Below are positions 1 through 7,331 of a stretch of DNA of 45,014 nucleotides, in pieces. The position numbers were made by a program, and so were the translations under genes. The stretch's first letter is position 1. Each line of letters opens with the position of its first letter. Below the pieces are notes generated by a model. It saw only the letters and a program-made list of their open reading frames with translations, did no database searches and was not told the DNA's origin. Source of the stretch: an uncultured Collinsella sp. (GTDB taxonomy: Bacteria; Actinomycetota; Coriobacteriia; Coriobacteriales; Coriobacteriaceae); NCBI GenBank assembly GCA_900550415.1, contig URSO01000009.1, positions 1 to 45,014 of the forward strand, given 5' to 3'.

Positions 1-88
1 CGATGGTGGTTGAGCCGCAACCCAGTTTTTATTGGACCTCGAACCCTATGCTCGATGTTCGCTTCGTTCATTGAGTTACCCTTTGCAT

Positions 89-172
89 GAGGCCGGGACA
101 TATCGTCCCGCCCGCAGTTTCGCAGGCCGCAGGCCGAGAATGTTTGAGGACGGGATGATATGTCCCGGCCTC
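89..172. repeat. Long inverted repeat upstream of nrdG
   Basis: Bases 89-110 and 151-172 are inverted copies of 22 nt with one mismatch, separated by 40 nt. In a + strand RNA the mismatch (T156 against G) becomes a G-U wobble. Each arm is also partly self-complementary (CGGGAC/GTCCCG). The second arm ends next to a 10-bp palindrome, CTCCCGGGAG (170-179), which contains the nrdG ribosome site. It may be a dispersed palindromic element, a terminator or an RNA that masks the ribosome site; the sequence does not decide between these. The rest of bases 1-187 shows no gene I can support. Confidence 0.75.
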
Positions 173-187
173 CCGGGAGAGTTACCT

Positions 188-769
188 ATGAACTACGCGA
201 ACATTAAGTATTTCGACATTGCTGATGGAGAAGGCGTTCGTACTTCTCTGTTTGTAAGCGGGTGCCGTCGTGGGTGCAAGAATTGCTTTAACTCTGTTGC
301 GTGGGACTTTGCTGCGGGTGAGCCGTTCAATCGTGCCGTCGAGGACAAGATTATCAAGAGTCTCGATCATCCCTTTATCGATGGTCTGACGATTCTGGGT
401 GGCGAGCCCATGGAGCCCGAGAATCAGGCGGGGCTCGTTGAGTTTGTCGAGCGTGTTCGCGCGGCCTATCCAGTGGGGTCGGGGAAGACTATTTGGTGCT
501 TTACCGGTGACGTGCTCGAGGAGCTTATGCCGGGTGGTCGTCATCATACCGAGGTGACGGACCGCATCCTTGCCTGCCTTGACATGCTGGTGGACGGCCC
601 GTTTGTTCAGGACCTGTACGATATCTCGCTGCGCTTTAGGGGTTCGAGCAACCAGCGCGTGATCGATATGAACGCTACGCGCGCCCGTGCTGAGCGCGAG
701 GGCGTTGCGCTTTGTGATGCGGTTGAACTTTGGCGTGATGATCCGGTCTATTCGACCCATACTATGTAG
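188..769 (+). CDS. nrdG: Anaerobic ribonucleotide reductase activating protein (radical SAM)
   Basis: This 193-residue protein has the radical-SAM triad CRRGCKNC (Cys26, Cys30, Cys33) close to the N terminus and a following LGGEPM motif, as NrdG proteins do. The family uses a 4Fe-4S cluster and S-adenosylmethionine to install the glycyl radical on the class III reductase NrdD, giving dNTPs without oxygen. I chose ATG 188 because it follows GGGAGAG and gives the usual N terminus with N-Y-A-N-I-K; an in-frame extension to base 32 runs through a palindrome and has no family similarity. NrdD should lie just upstream, outside the window. The length is slightly above that of typical NrdG (about 155-180 residues). 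The family call is secure. Confidence 0.93.
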   Translation: MNYANIKYFDIADGEGVRTSLFVSGCRRGCKNCFNSVAWDFAAGEPFNRAVEDKIIKSLDHPFIDGLTILGGEPMEPENQAGLVEFVERVRAAYPVGSGKTIWCFTGDVLEELMPGGRHHTEVTDRILACLDMLVDGPFVQDLYDISLRFRGSSNQRVIDMNATRARAEREGVALCDAVELWRDDPVYSTHTM

Positions 770-770
770 C

Positions 771-801
771 TTGTGGTCGATGCCGGAGGGCGTGGTACCA
801 T
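771..801 (+). promoter_or_regulatory. Possible promoter of the folE cluster
   Basis: TTGTGG (771-776) and TACCAT (796-801) lie in the gap before folE with a 19-nt spacer. The spacing is longer than ideal, so this is a weak candidate. The folE start at 836 would give a leader of about 28 nt. Confidence 0.3.
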
Positions 802-835
802 AGCGCGAACGTGAAATCGGAAAAGTGAGGCCCAG

Positions 836-1393
836 ATGGTCGATCAGGAAAAAGTCGAGGCCGCCATTAAGCTGTTGCTTGAGGGCATAGGCGAGGACCC
901 AACTCGTGAGGGCCTGCTGGAGACCCCGGCGCGCGTTGCCCGTATGTATGGTGAGATCGCCGGCGGTATGGACCAGAGTGCCGAGGAACACCTGTCCAAA
1001 ACCTTTGCCGTCGCTTCGAACGATTTGGTTATCGAGCGCGACATCACGTTCTACTCGCTGTGCGAACATCATCTGCTGCCGTTTTATGGCAAGGCCGCCA
1101 TTGGTTATATCCCTAACGGTCGGGTGGCTGGGCTTTCCAAGCTCGCCCGCACGGTTGAGGTTTATGCCCGCCGTCTTCAGCTGCAGGAGCAACTGTGCGC
1201 ACAGGTTGCCGATGCCCTCATGGATTATCTCGCTCCCCAGGGAGCGATTGTGTTGATGGAGGCCGAGCATATGTGCATGACGATGCGTGGCGTGCAAAAG
1301 CCCGGCACCAAGACCGTGACGCTTGCTCGCCGCGGCGTCTTTGAGACCGATCCCGCGCTCGAGGAGCGTTTCTTTAGGATGCTGGGCCGCTAA
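836..1393 (+). CDS. folE: GTP cyclohydrolase I
   Basis: This 185-residue protein is a full-length FolE. Such enzymes convert GTP to 7,8-dihydroneopterin triphosphate, the first step of pterin/folate synthesis, in a cytoplasmic decamer. The zinc ligands are visible as Cys76 and His79 (CEHHLLPF) and Cys147 (EHMCMTMRG). The N-terminal segment EDPTREGLLETPARVARMY is also typical of the family. It is the first gene of a three-gene unit: the HD-domain gene starts 3 nt after its stop, and folB follows 43 nt after that. The intact Cys-His-Cys set argues for the classical zinc type rather than the FolE2 type. Confidence 0.96.
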   Translation: MVDQEKVEAAIKLLLEGIGEDPTREGLLETPARVARMYGEIAGGMDQSAEEHLSKTFAVASNDLVIERDITFYSLCEHHLLPFYGKAAIGYIPNGRVAGLSKLARTVEVYARRLQLQEQLCAQVADALMDYLAPQGAIVLMEAEHMCMTMRGVQKPGTKTVTLARRGVFETDPALEERFFRMLGR

Positions 1394-1395
1394 CC

Positions 1396-1977
1396 ATGAG
1401 AGTCGTCAACGACTTTACATCGAAGACCGATGAGGGGACGTCGCGTCGCGGCTTTATGGCTTCGGGCCTGGCCCCCTTTGGTGCCATGCCTCGCATTGAT
1501 TACATTTGTGCCAACGGGCTGTTCCGGCGGCACCTGGGCAACATCGTACAGTTGGAATCGGGGCGCATCTTCTGCCGCCACGGTATTGACCATCTGCTCG
1601 ATGTCGCGCGCATTATGTGGATCAAGAATCTCGAGGAGCAGCTCGAATTTGACCGCGAGGTCATCTACGCCACAGCACTTCTTCACGATATCGGCAAAGA
1701 TGAACAGTATGAATCGGGTATATCCCATGATGTTGCAAGCGAACGCGTCGCTGATGCGATTCTCGGCGGCATGCCCGATGACGTGGCGTTTGAGCCGGCC
1801 GATGCCGCAGCCATTAAGACGGCCATTCTGGGCCATCGAAAGCTGCGCGTGAACAGCCAACCGCTTGAGCGTCTGCTCTATGCAGCCGACAAAGCGTCGC
1901 GTGCCTGCTTTGCATGCCCCGCGCGCAACGCTTGCAACTGGAGCGATGATAAAAAGAACCTGTCGATTCGCGTGTAG
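1396..1977 (+). CDS. HD-domain phosphohydrolase between folE and folB
   Basis: The 193-residue protein has the H...HD...D metal site of HD phosphohydrolases: His66, His97-Asp98 (LLHDIGK) and Asp165 (YAADKAS). The C terminus adds a short Cys cluster, CFACPARNAC (Cys171, 174, 180), which could bind metal. It starts 3 nt after folE, so translation is probably coupled. HD enzymes cleave phosphate esters of nucleotides and related compounds. The position between the GTP cyclohydrolase and the dihydroneopterin aldolase suggests, by inference only, that it removes phosphate from dihydroneopterin triphosphate or monophosphate, a step without a universal enzyme. A later start at Met31 (ATG 1486) is possible but has no clear ribosome site. 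It could also be an unrelated nucleotidase. Confidence 0.8.
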   Translation: MRVVNDFTSKTDEGTSRRGFMASGLAPFGAMPRIDYICANGLFRRHLGNIVQLESGRIFCRHGIDHLLDVARIMWIKNLEEQLEFDREVIYATALLHDIGKDEQYESGISHDVASERVADAILGGMPDDVAFEPADAAAIKTAILGHRKLRVNSQPLERLLYAADKASRACFACPARNACNWSDDKKNLSIRV

Positions 1978-2020
1978 TTAGTTTGCGCGGTCGGGGTTCT
2001 AAACGAAGGAGACGATCGCG

Positions 2021-2506
2021 TTGAGTAACAAGAAACTGCCCGAGAATGCAACCAAGACCGAAGGCGCCGAGCTCGCCCGCCGTGGAAGGGGCGAAATATC
2101 CACCGCAACGGCGGTGCCTCACGTGAGCTATGACGATTTGCGCCATGCCGATCGTATTGTCATTGACGGCCTGGAGGTTTTTGCCAACCATGGCGTGTAT
2201 CCCGAGGAGAACGCGCTGGGTCAGAAGTTCATCGTTTCTCTGGTGCTCTATGCCGACCTGCGCGCGGCGGGGGAGCACGATAACCTGGACGCCTCGATTG
2301 ACTACGGCTCGGTGTGCCACGATGTCGATGGCTATCTGCGCGAGCATACGTTTAAGCTCATCGAGGCGGCAGCCGAGGGGACAGCCCAGATGCTGCTGCG
2401 CCGTTATCCCTCGCTGCTTGGTGTGCGCATAAAGCTCGATAAGCCGTGGGCTCCTGTTGGCCTGCCCCTGGCAAGCTGCGGCGTCGAGATCGAGCGCGTG
2501 CGCTAG
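2021..2506 (+). CDS. folB: Dihydroneopterin aldolase
   Basis: This 161-residue protein has a FolB core from about residue 47 (DRIVIDGLEVFANHGVYPEE) to the end. The ANHGVYPEE segment, the DYGSVCHDV segment and the C-terminal KPWAPVGLP segment are typical. The family converts 7,8-dihydroneopterin to 6-hydroxymethyl-dihydropterin plus glycolaldehyde. The start is TTG 2021, supported by AAGGAG at 2006-2011. The first 45 residues are an extra, charged and probably disordered extension, since family members are usually about 120 residues. No folK or folP is seen nearby, so the rest of the pathway is elsewhere or absent. Confidence 0.9.
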   Translation: MSNKKLPENATKTEGAELARRGRGEISTATAVPHVSYDDLRHADRIVIDGLEVFANHGVYPEENALGQKFIVSLVLYADLRAAGEHDNLDASIDYGSVCHDVDGYLREHTFKLIEAAAEGTAQMLLRRYPSLLGVRIKLDKPWAPVGLPLASCGVEIERVR

Positions 2507-2512
2507 TCGACG

Positions 2513-3289
2513 CTAGAGCTTGTTGAGGGGTGGCTGCTTGAGCCGCTGAGACAGTGCTCTATTGTTGGGACAGTACGTGTCGAGCAGGGCGTGAAAGCGC
2601 TGATTGTGGCTCGGCTCGAGCAGATGGACGAGCTCGTGGGCGACAACCATGTCGAGGCATTCGACAGGGTAGGCGGCGAGCTCGCGCGCGATGCGAATGG
2701 CGCCGGTTTTGGGCGTGCAGGAGCCCCAACGCGTTTTCATGCTGCGCACGGAGACGCGGGCCACGGTGACGCCCATTGCGATTTCGTACGCGTGCACGAT
2801 GTCGCGTAGCGCTGCGGTGACCTCGGACGCGTAGAGCTGGTCGATGTGGGCTTGGAGCTCGTCGGACGTTAGGCCGTCGAGGATTGCGCGCCGCTTGGCC
2901 TGTGGGCTTTCGTCCGATTCGTCGGTACCCATAAAACTTGCGAAGGTGGCCTGCTTGGGTCGCGGTGCGGGCGATGCAAAGTTGTGATCGAGTGCGTCCT
3001 GTACCGTGATGGGCTTGCCCCAAAGTGCAATGATGGACGAGGGGCTGAGCGGCTCTCGCGCTGTCGCCTGACGTTGCTCACGTTGGGCAAGTCGGCTGAT
3101 AATCCAGGCGCTGTTGCGCTTCACAAACGCTTCGATGCGCTCGCGGCTGGCGCCGAGCGGTGCGCTGGCGTGGACCTCGCCGCTCGATGTGACGCGTAGG
3201 TTAAAGTTCTTGACGCGCTTTTTGGTAACGACGACGGGGATGAGCGTTCCATCCGGTCGGGGTACGGAAATCGTAAATTGCTGCGTCAA
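2513..3289 (-). CDS. YgjP/SprT-like zinc metallopeptidase
   Basis: The 258-residue protein matches the YgjP-type (DUF45, M48-like) family. The C-terminal half has TRWGSC, then HELVH (about residues 218-222), then a third ligand region with SHNQRFHALL. HExxH with a downstream His is the zinc site of these peptidases. The substrate is unknown; relatives sit next to restriction or housekeeping genes. I chose TTG at 3287-3289 because AAGGATC lies 5-11 nt upstream on this strand; the longer frame, from 3352, runs through a palindrome. It is convergent with folB, with only 6 nt between the stop codons. Confidence 0.85.
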   Translation of the reverse strand: MTQQFTISVPRPDGTLIPVVVTKKRVKNFNLRVTSSGEVHASAPLGASRERIEAFVKRNSAWIISRLAQREQRQATAREPLSPSSIIALWGKPITVQDALDHNFASPAPRPKQATFASFMGTDESDESPQAKRRAILDGLTSDELQAHIDQLYASEVTAALRDIVHAYEIAMGVTVARVSVRSMKTRWGSCTPKTGAIRIARELAAYPVECLDMVVAHELVHLLEPSHNQRFHALLDTYCPNNRALSQRLKQPPLNKL

Positions 3290-3311
3290 ATGTGATCCTT
3301 CAGATTGGGGA

Positions 3312-3348
3312 CGGGCCGGCATGTCGACCGCTCGGCATGCCGGCCCGC
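3312..3348. repeat. Palindrome between metalloprotease and dipeptidase genes
   Basis: CGGGCCGGCATG (3312-3323) and CATGCCGGCCCG (3337-3348, allowing a one-base shift at the inner end) form a 12-bp stem with a 12-14 nt loop. No T-tract follows on the transcribed (-) strand, so it is not a textbook terminator. It sits in the 86-nt gap between two genes read in the same direction. Confidence 0.6.
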
Positions 3349-3375
3349 TCAAGGGATGCGAAATTAATTGCGCTC

Positions 3376-4389
3376 TTAATAGCGCTCGAAGAAGGCGAGC
3401 GCGTTGTCGCTGCAGAGCTTCTGCATCACGGTCTTGCCAAAGTGCTTGGAGAGCATGTTCTGGAATTCGGGCATCTTGCTGGCATCAGAGAGGAAGTCGG
3501 GTACCTTGGCGCCGTCCCAGTCGCCGCCGAGTGCGATGACATCTTCGCCGCCCAGGTCGAGCCAGTGCTCGATATGTGCCGCCAGCTGGTCGAAGGTGAC
3601 GTCTGCGGCGGTTTCGTCGGTTGCGTCGTTGGAAAGGAACTCGCTGCAGTAGTTGAGGCCGACGATGCCACCCATGTCGCGAATGGTGCGGAACTGGTCG
3701 TCGGTAAGGTTGCGTTTGACGCCGCAAACCGCACGGGAGTTGGAGTGGCTGGCGACGAAGGGACGCGTGGCGTGGGCGACAACCTCGTCAAAGCACTCAT
3801 CGTTGAGGTGGGAGACATCAAGTACCATGCCGGCGTGCTCCATCTGCGTGAGCGCCTCGATGCCGGCGGCGGTGAGGCCGGCGTGGGTGTCGTGGCCGCT
3901 CGCGAGCGGCCCCTGCGCGTTCCAGCTGAGTGATGACATGAGTACGCCCAGGCCCTTGAGCACCTCGATCAGCGCGGGGTCCTCGGCAAAGAACGTGGCG
4001 TTTTCGATGGTGTGGATGCAGGCGACCTTGCCGTCTTTGAGCGCGGGGCGAATGTCTGCGGCGTTGCGTACGTTGACCATGCGGTCGTGGTTGAGCATTG
4101 CTTGGCCGCTCATGTGTGCCATGATCTGCGCCTGGAAGCGCGCGGCGTGGGCGGTGGGAATCTCGTCGGGGACAAATGTGGCGAAGCACTGTGCCCACGG
4201 CGTGTTGCCGATCTTTGCGAGCGAGATGGCGCAGGCGTTGCCCTCGATGAGGTCGAAATCTTGCGGATGCGTTTCGTCGCCGGGGAAATAACCGTCGGTG
4301 CCGGCGGTAAAGCGCAGGTCGAGATCGAGCGTGGCCCAGCCGATGCGGTCAGCGGTGTCGCAGTGTAGGTCAAATACGGGATATGCCAT
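3376..4389 (-). CDS. Membrane dipeptidase family (peptidase M19)
   Basis: This 337-residue protein belongs to the renal-dipeptidase (M19) family, binuclear-zinc TIM-barrel enzymes that hydrolyse dipeptides. Visible features are FDLHCDT at the N terminus (the HxD metal pair), a central IENA segment with the bridging Glu, DVSHLND, ASHSNSRAVC and the late LGGDWDG. There is no signal peptide, so a cytoplasmic role in peptide use is likely. The start ATG at 4387-4389 follows GGAGG (4394-4398 on this strand). Clostridial and coriobacterial genomes often carry several copies; the precise substrate cannot be read from sequence. Confidence 0.92.
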   Translation of the reverse strand: MAYPVFDLHCDTADRIGWATLDLDLRFTAGTDGYFPGDETHPQDFDLIEGNACAISLAKIGNTPWAQCFATFVPDEIPTAHAARFQAQIMAHMSGQAMLNHDRMVNVRNAADIRPALKDGKVACIHTIENATFFAEDPALIEVLKGLGVLMSSLSWNAQGPLASGHDTHAGLTAAGIEALTQMEHAGMVLDVSHLNDECFDEVVAHATRPFVASHSNSRAVCGVKRNLTDDQFRTIRDMGGIVGLNYCSEFLSNDATDETAADVTFDQLAAHIEHWLDLGGEDVIALGGDWDGAKVPDFLSDASKMPEFQNMLSKHFGKTVMQKLCSDNALAFFERY

Positions 4390-4445
4390 GGTTCCTCCGG
4401 TTGCAGCGTTTCTTTGCAAACTGTCTTTGAATTGTATGACTAGGG

Positions 4446-4451
4446 TATAGT
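4446..4451 (+). promoter_or_regulatory. Possible -10 element of the FKBP gene
   Basis: TATAGT at 4446-4451 is a good -10 hexamer 59 nt before the FKBP start, in the divergent gap shared with the dipeptidase gene. No convincing -35 is seen at 16-18 nt, so only the -10 is proposed. Confidence 0.35.
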
Positions 4452-4509
4452 TAGCGCCATATGTTCACGGCGGCCCGCGTTGTGCGCCGCCCTTATCACG
4501 GAGGTTACC

Positions 4510-4938
4510 ATGTCCAACCAGGGCAAGAAGGTCAAGACTCATTATCGCGGCACGCTCGACGACGGCACGCAGTTCGATAGCTCCTACGATCGCGGCGAGC
4601 CGCTGGAGTTCACCTGCGGCGCCGGTCAGATGATCAAGGGCTTCGACGCCGCTGTTGTCGATATGCAGGTGGGCGAGAAGAAGACCGTGCACATTCCTGC
4701 TGCCGATGCCTACGGCGAGCACAATCCCGAGATGGTTATTACCTTCCCGGCCGAGCAGGTTCCCAACATCGAGCAGATCGAGAAGGGCATGAAGCTCTTC
4801 CTGTCCACGCCGAGCGGTATGCCCGTCCCCGCCGTGGTCATCGACGTGACGCCCGAGGCCGTGACGCTCGACGCCAACCACGAGCTGGCCGGCAAGGACC
4901 TCAACTTTGATATCGAGCTCGTCGAGGTCGAGGGTTAG
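4510..4938 (+). CDS. SlyD-like FKBP-type peptidyl-prolyl isomerase
   Basis: The 142-residue protein has the SlyD architecture: an FKBP half-domain (VKTHYRGTLDDGTQFDSS), an inserted chaperone flap (about residues 65-120) and the closing NHELAGKDLNFDIELVEV. SlyD proteins isomerise X-Pro bonds and act as folding chaperones; Escherichia coli SlyD also carries a His/Cys-rich tail that binds nickel. That tail is absent here: the protein ends right after the FKBP fold. ATG 4510 follows GGAGG (4500-4504). The UreE-like gene starts 3 nt after the stop, so the two are almost certainly co-expressed. Confidence 0.93.
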   Translation: MSNQGKKVKTHYRGTLDDGTQFDSSYDRGEPLEFTCGAGQMIKGFDAAVVDMQVGEKKTVHIPAADAYGEHNPEMVITFPAEQVPNIEQIEKGMKLFLSTPSGMPVPAVVIDVTPEAVTLDANHELAGKDLNFDIELVEVEG

Positions 4939-4941
4939 AGT

Positions 4942-5517
4942 ATGCCTGAACGCTTGGTTTCGACGACATGCTTGGGAAATCTCAACGATCCGTCCTATGA
5001 ACTCCTGCTTCGCCGGGAGCTGGGTGGTGTCTTTGAAGTTGACGAGCTGCTGCTCGATTGGGACCAGGCTGATGTATGCGCGTTTGCGGGCGTGACGGAG
5101 CTGGGGCGCACGGTCGATATTCGGCTGGCTTCCGACGGCGGTCGTCTTGCCGACGGCGACGTGCTCGCCATTGACCGTTCGGGCATGGCGCCCGTGGCGG
5201 TTGTCGTGCGCCTGCGCAGCGCCGAGGTTTATTTAGTCGAAGTTGACCGCATGGACCCGATTGCGCTCGCGCATGCGTGCTGGGAGATCGGCAATATGCA
5301 CGCGCCGCTTTTCCGAGGCGACTCGGACGAGCATACCGTGCGCATGTATACGCCGGTGCAGCCTGTTTTGGGCCGCATGCTCCGGGGTGTCGAGGGTGTT
5401 CGGCTCTCGGTGGTTACCCGTGAACTCGATGCGGCCCGGCGCTTTGCGTCGAGTGCGGCGGAGGTCGTCGTGAGCATGGCTCCCGACTTTACCATCGTAA
5501 AAAAGACGCGCGGCTAA
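4942..5517 (+). CDS. UreE-like protein (orphan urease accessory homolog)
   Basis: This 191-residue protein resembles UreE, the urease nickel metallochaperone. The N-terminal peptide-binding-like half contains LADGDVLAI; the C-terminal half has DPIALAHACWEIGNMHAPLF (residues 105-124) and PVLGRMLRGV. In UreE the segment before VL normally reads HDHVL, with a nickel-binding His. Here it is VQPVL, with Pro141 in the position of that His. His120 is kept. No urease structural genes are in the window. It probably has a role other than classical urease activation; nickel or other metal delivery with the adjacent SlyD-like protein is an inference. Confidence 0.75.
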   Translation: MPERLVSTTCLGNLNDPSYELLLRRELGGVFEVDELLLDWDQADVCAFAGVTELGRTVDIRLASDGGRLADGDVLAIDRSGMAPVAVVVRLRSAEVYLVEVDRMDPIALAHACWEIGNMHAPLFRGDSDEHTVRMYTPVQPVLGRMLRGVEGVRLSVVTRELDAARRFASSAAEVVVSMAPDFTIVKKTRG

Positions 5518-5601
5518 GCGCGCGTATGTGTAAGACGGGCTTTGAGGGGCGACCAATCAAAGTCCGTCTTGCTGTTGATGAGATGCTGTGGGGGAAAGCA
5601 T

Positions 5602-6399
5602 ATGGGTCTTGAAGGAATCAAACTGATTGCATGCGATTTGGACGGCACGTTGCTGCATCCGGGGGAGCGCGAGCCGCGTTCCGAGGCCTTTGAGCTTATC
5701 GATGAGCTGCATCGTCGCGGTATCGTGTTTATGCCGGCAAGCGGCCGTCAATATGCGAGCTTACGCTACCTGTTTGCCCCGGTGGCCGATGAGCTCGCCT
5801 ATGTATGCGAAAACGGAGCCCTGGTGATGAGCGAGGGTCGTGCCGTTGTCAAGCGTTCCATGGAGCGTAGCCTTGCTATGGATATCGCGAATGCCGTGGT
5901 TGCGTATCCCCACGCCGACGTGACCCTTTCGTGTGAGGGGCACCTCTACACCATGAGCGGCAACGATGCGTTTGTTGACCACCTGCGTTATGAGGTCCAC
6001 TGCGACGTGGCGGTGGTCGACCGTCCCGAGGACATCGACGAGGACGTCATTAAGATTGCCTTCCAGACGCCCGAAATTGATCAGCCGGCGGCCCTGGAGT
6101 ATTTCGACCGCCTCTTTAGCGACTGTGTCGACGTGATGACGTCGGGAACCGAGTGGACGGACTTTATCGGCTTTGATTCGGGTAAGGGTTCCGCGCTTGC
6201 CGATTACGGTCGTGTCCTGGGAATTTCGCCCGATGAGATGATGGCGTTTGGCGATAACGAAAACGACCGCGACATGCTCAATGTAGTGGGCCATCCCTAT
6301 CTAATGGAGAACTGCAATCCCTCTATGCGTGGCATCAACGACCGCGTCCGCTACGTGCGCACGGTCGAAGAGGAGCTGCATCGCCTGCTCGCCGAGTAG
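5602..6399 (+). CDS. Cof-type HAD hydrolase
   Basis: The 265-residue protein is a Cof/YbiV-type HAD phosphatase, a class that dephosphorylates sugar phosphates and related metabolites. HAD motif I is CDLDGTLL near the N terminus, motif II is PASGRQ, and motif IV is FGDNENDRDML. A C2-type cap lies between motifs II and III. ATG 5602 was chosen as it follows a GGGGG tract and places motif I about 12 residues in. The substrate cannot be deduced. It ends against an imperfect palindrome that faces the Fur-family gene. Confidence 0.9.
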   Translation: MGLEGIKLIACDLDGTLLHPGEREPRSEAFELIDELHRRGIVFMPASGRQYASLRYLFAPVADELAYVCENGALVMSEGRAVVKRSMERSLAMDIANAVVAYPHADVTLSCEGHLYTMSGNDAFVDHLRYEVHCDVAVVDRPEDIDEDVIKIAFQTPEIDQPAALEYFDRLFSDCVDVMTSGTEWTDFIGFDSGKGSALADYGRVLGISPDEMMAFGDNENDRDMLNVVGHPYLMENCNPSMRGINDRVRYVRTVEEELHRLLAE

Positions 6400-6409
6400 A
6401 TATATGTGG

Positions 6410-6466
6410 CATGCCTAGAAATCTACTTTTTGCCGCCATCGGTGGAAAGGGAGATTTTAAGGCATG
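6410..6466. terminator. Imperfect palindrome between convergent genes
   Basis: Bases 6410-6424 and 6452-6466 are inverted copies of 15 nt with two mismatches. They lie between the convergent HAD and Fur-family genes and could terminate both. T-rich runs are short, so the terminator role is tentative. Confidence 0.5.
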
Positions 6467-6476
6467 TCCCAAACAT

Positions 6477-6857
6477 CTACCGGCAGTCGGGGCAGAGACC
6501 CTCGAAGATGGTGTAGTGCGACGTGACGTGCCAGCCGATTTGCTCGGACGCCTTGGCGTCGAGCTGGGCATCGAAGGGGAGCGGTACGTCGATGACGCGG
6601 CTGCACGAGGTGCAGATGATATGCGCATGCGGCTCGATCGTGCGATCGAAGCGGCTGCCGCCTGGTGTCTTGATGGAGAGGATCTCCCCGGCATCGGCCA
6701 GGAGGTTGAGGTTGCGGTAGACCGTGCCGCGGCTGATTTTGTCATCCTGCGCGCGCACGACGTTGTAGATTTCGTCGGCGGTGGGATGGTTGTAGCTTTG
6801 GCGCACGGCGTCAAGAACCAGCTTTCGCTGCCTGGTATTCCTTCTTTGCACCGCCAT
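6477..6857 (-). CDS. Fur/PerR-family metal-dependent repressor
   Basis: The 126-residue protein has the Fur layout: a winged helix (RNTRQRKLVLDAV ... ISRGTVYRNLNLLADAGEI), then a dimerisation domain with PHAHIICTSCSRV and a C-terminal CPDC. The two CxxC pairs form the structural zinc site. The length and the HAH/CTSC pattern are closest to PerR-type proteins, which sense peroxide through iron, but Fur or Zur cannot be excluded. No target gene is adjacent except the downstream HAD gene, which is convergent. A promoter with 17-nt spacing lies at 6894-6922. Confidence 0.9.
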   Translation of the reverse strand: MAVQRRNTRQRKLVLDAVRQSYNHPTADEIYNVVRAQDDKISRGTVYRNLNLLADAGEILSIKTPGGSRFDRTIEPHAHIICTSCSRVIDVPLPFDAQLDAKASEQIGWHVTSHYTIFEGLCPDCR

Positions 6858-6893
6858 GCGCCTCGCCTCTTTTCTATCAACGGTCGTAGGTAA

Positions 6894-6922
6894 ATGATAC
6901 CGTATTTAGCACACAATACTAA
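6894..6922 (-). promoter_or_regulatory. Promoter of the Fur-family gene
   Basis: On the - strand TTAGTA (6917-6922) and TATCAT (6894-6899) are separated by 17 nt. The -35 overlaps the stop codon of the acylphosphatase gene. An imperfect repeat, TATTAG...CTAAATA, spans this promoter and could be an autoregulatory operator. Confidence 0.5.
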
Positions 6923-7329
6923 TAACGAGGAATGAAACCGTCTTCATTGGCAAGTGGGGCTTGGGCCTGGGCTTCTACGAGGTGAAAACGCGTTCCCATG
7001 CGCTCGTAGGAGGCATGAAGCGCCTCGAGATGAGATAGGATGTTTGCCGGAGCTCCCTGTATCTCCATCTCGACCGAGCCGTCTTCCATGTTGCGCACCC
7101 AGCCGGTGAGTGCGCGTGCCTGCGCGAGGTTGGTGTTGGTAAAGCGAAAACCAACGCCCTGGACTTGCCCCGCCCAGCGCAGGAAATAGCGCAGGGGAGT
7201 GTCTTGAGTGGCCTCGTCGCTTGCGAGCACAGTAAGCCTGCGGCGCAACTCGAGCTCGATGTTTGATGGTTTTTGAGGCTCTCGACTGCCGCCGGTGACG
7301 CTGGAGAAGAACGCATCGAAGAAGCCCAT
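6919..7329 (-). CDS. Acylphosphatase-domain protein
   Basis: The 136-residue protein carries an acylphosphatase fold from about residue 45 (GQVQGVGFRFTNTNLAQ) with the active-site Arg in GFRF and the active-site Asn in GWVRNMEDGSVE. Acylphosphatases hydrolyse carboxyl-phosphate bonds such as acetyl phosphate. Family members are about 90 residues; the extra 45 N-terminal residues (MGFFDAFFSSVTGG...) are not part of the fold. The ATG (7327-7329) lies 2 nt after the oxidoreductase stop, so translation is probably coupled. Confidence 0.85.
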   Translation of the reverse strand: MGFFDAFFSSVTGGSREPQKPSNIELELRRRLTVLASDEATQDTPLRYFLRWAGQVQGVGFRFTNTNLAQARALTGWVRNMEDGSVEMEIQGAPANILSHLEALHASYERMGTRFHLVEAQAQAPLANEDGFIPRY

Positions 7330-7331
7330 CG

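Noticed and set aside
1..90. The 3' end of nrdD in the first bases
   Set aside because: No frame ends with a recognisable NrdD C terminus (glycyl-radical segment) in this stretch.
1396..1500. A twin-arginine-like SRRGFMASGLAPFGA at the N terminus of the HD protein
   Set aside because: The hydrophobic stretch is too short and the protein's role is cytoplasmic; coincidental.
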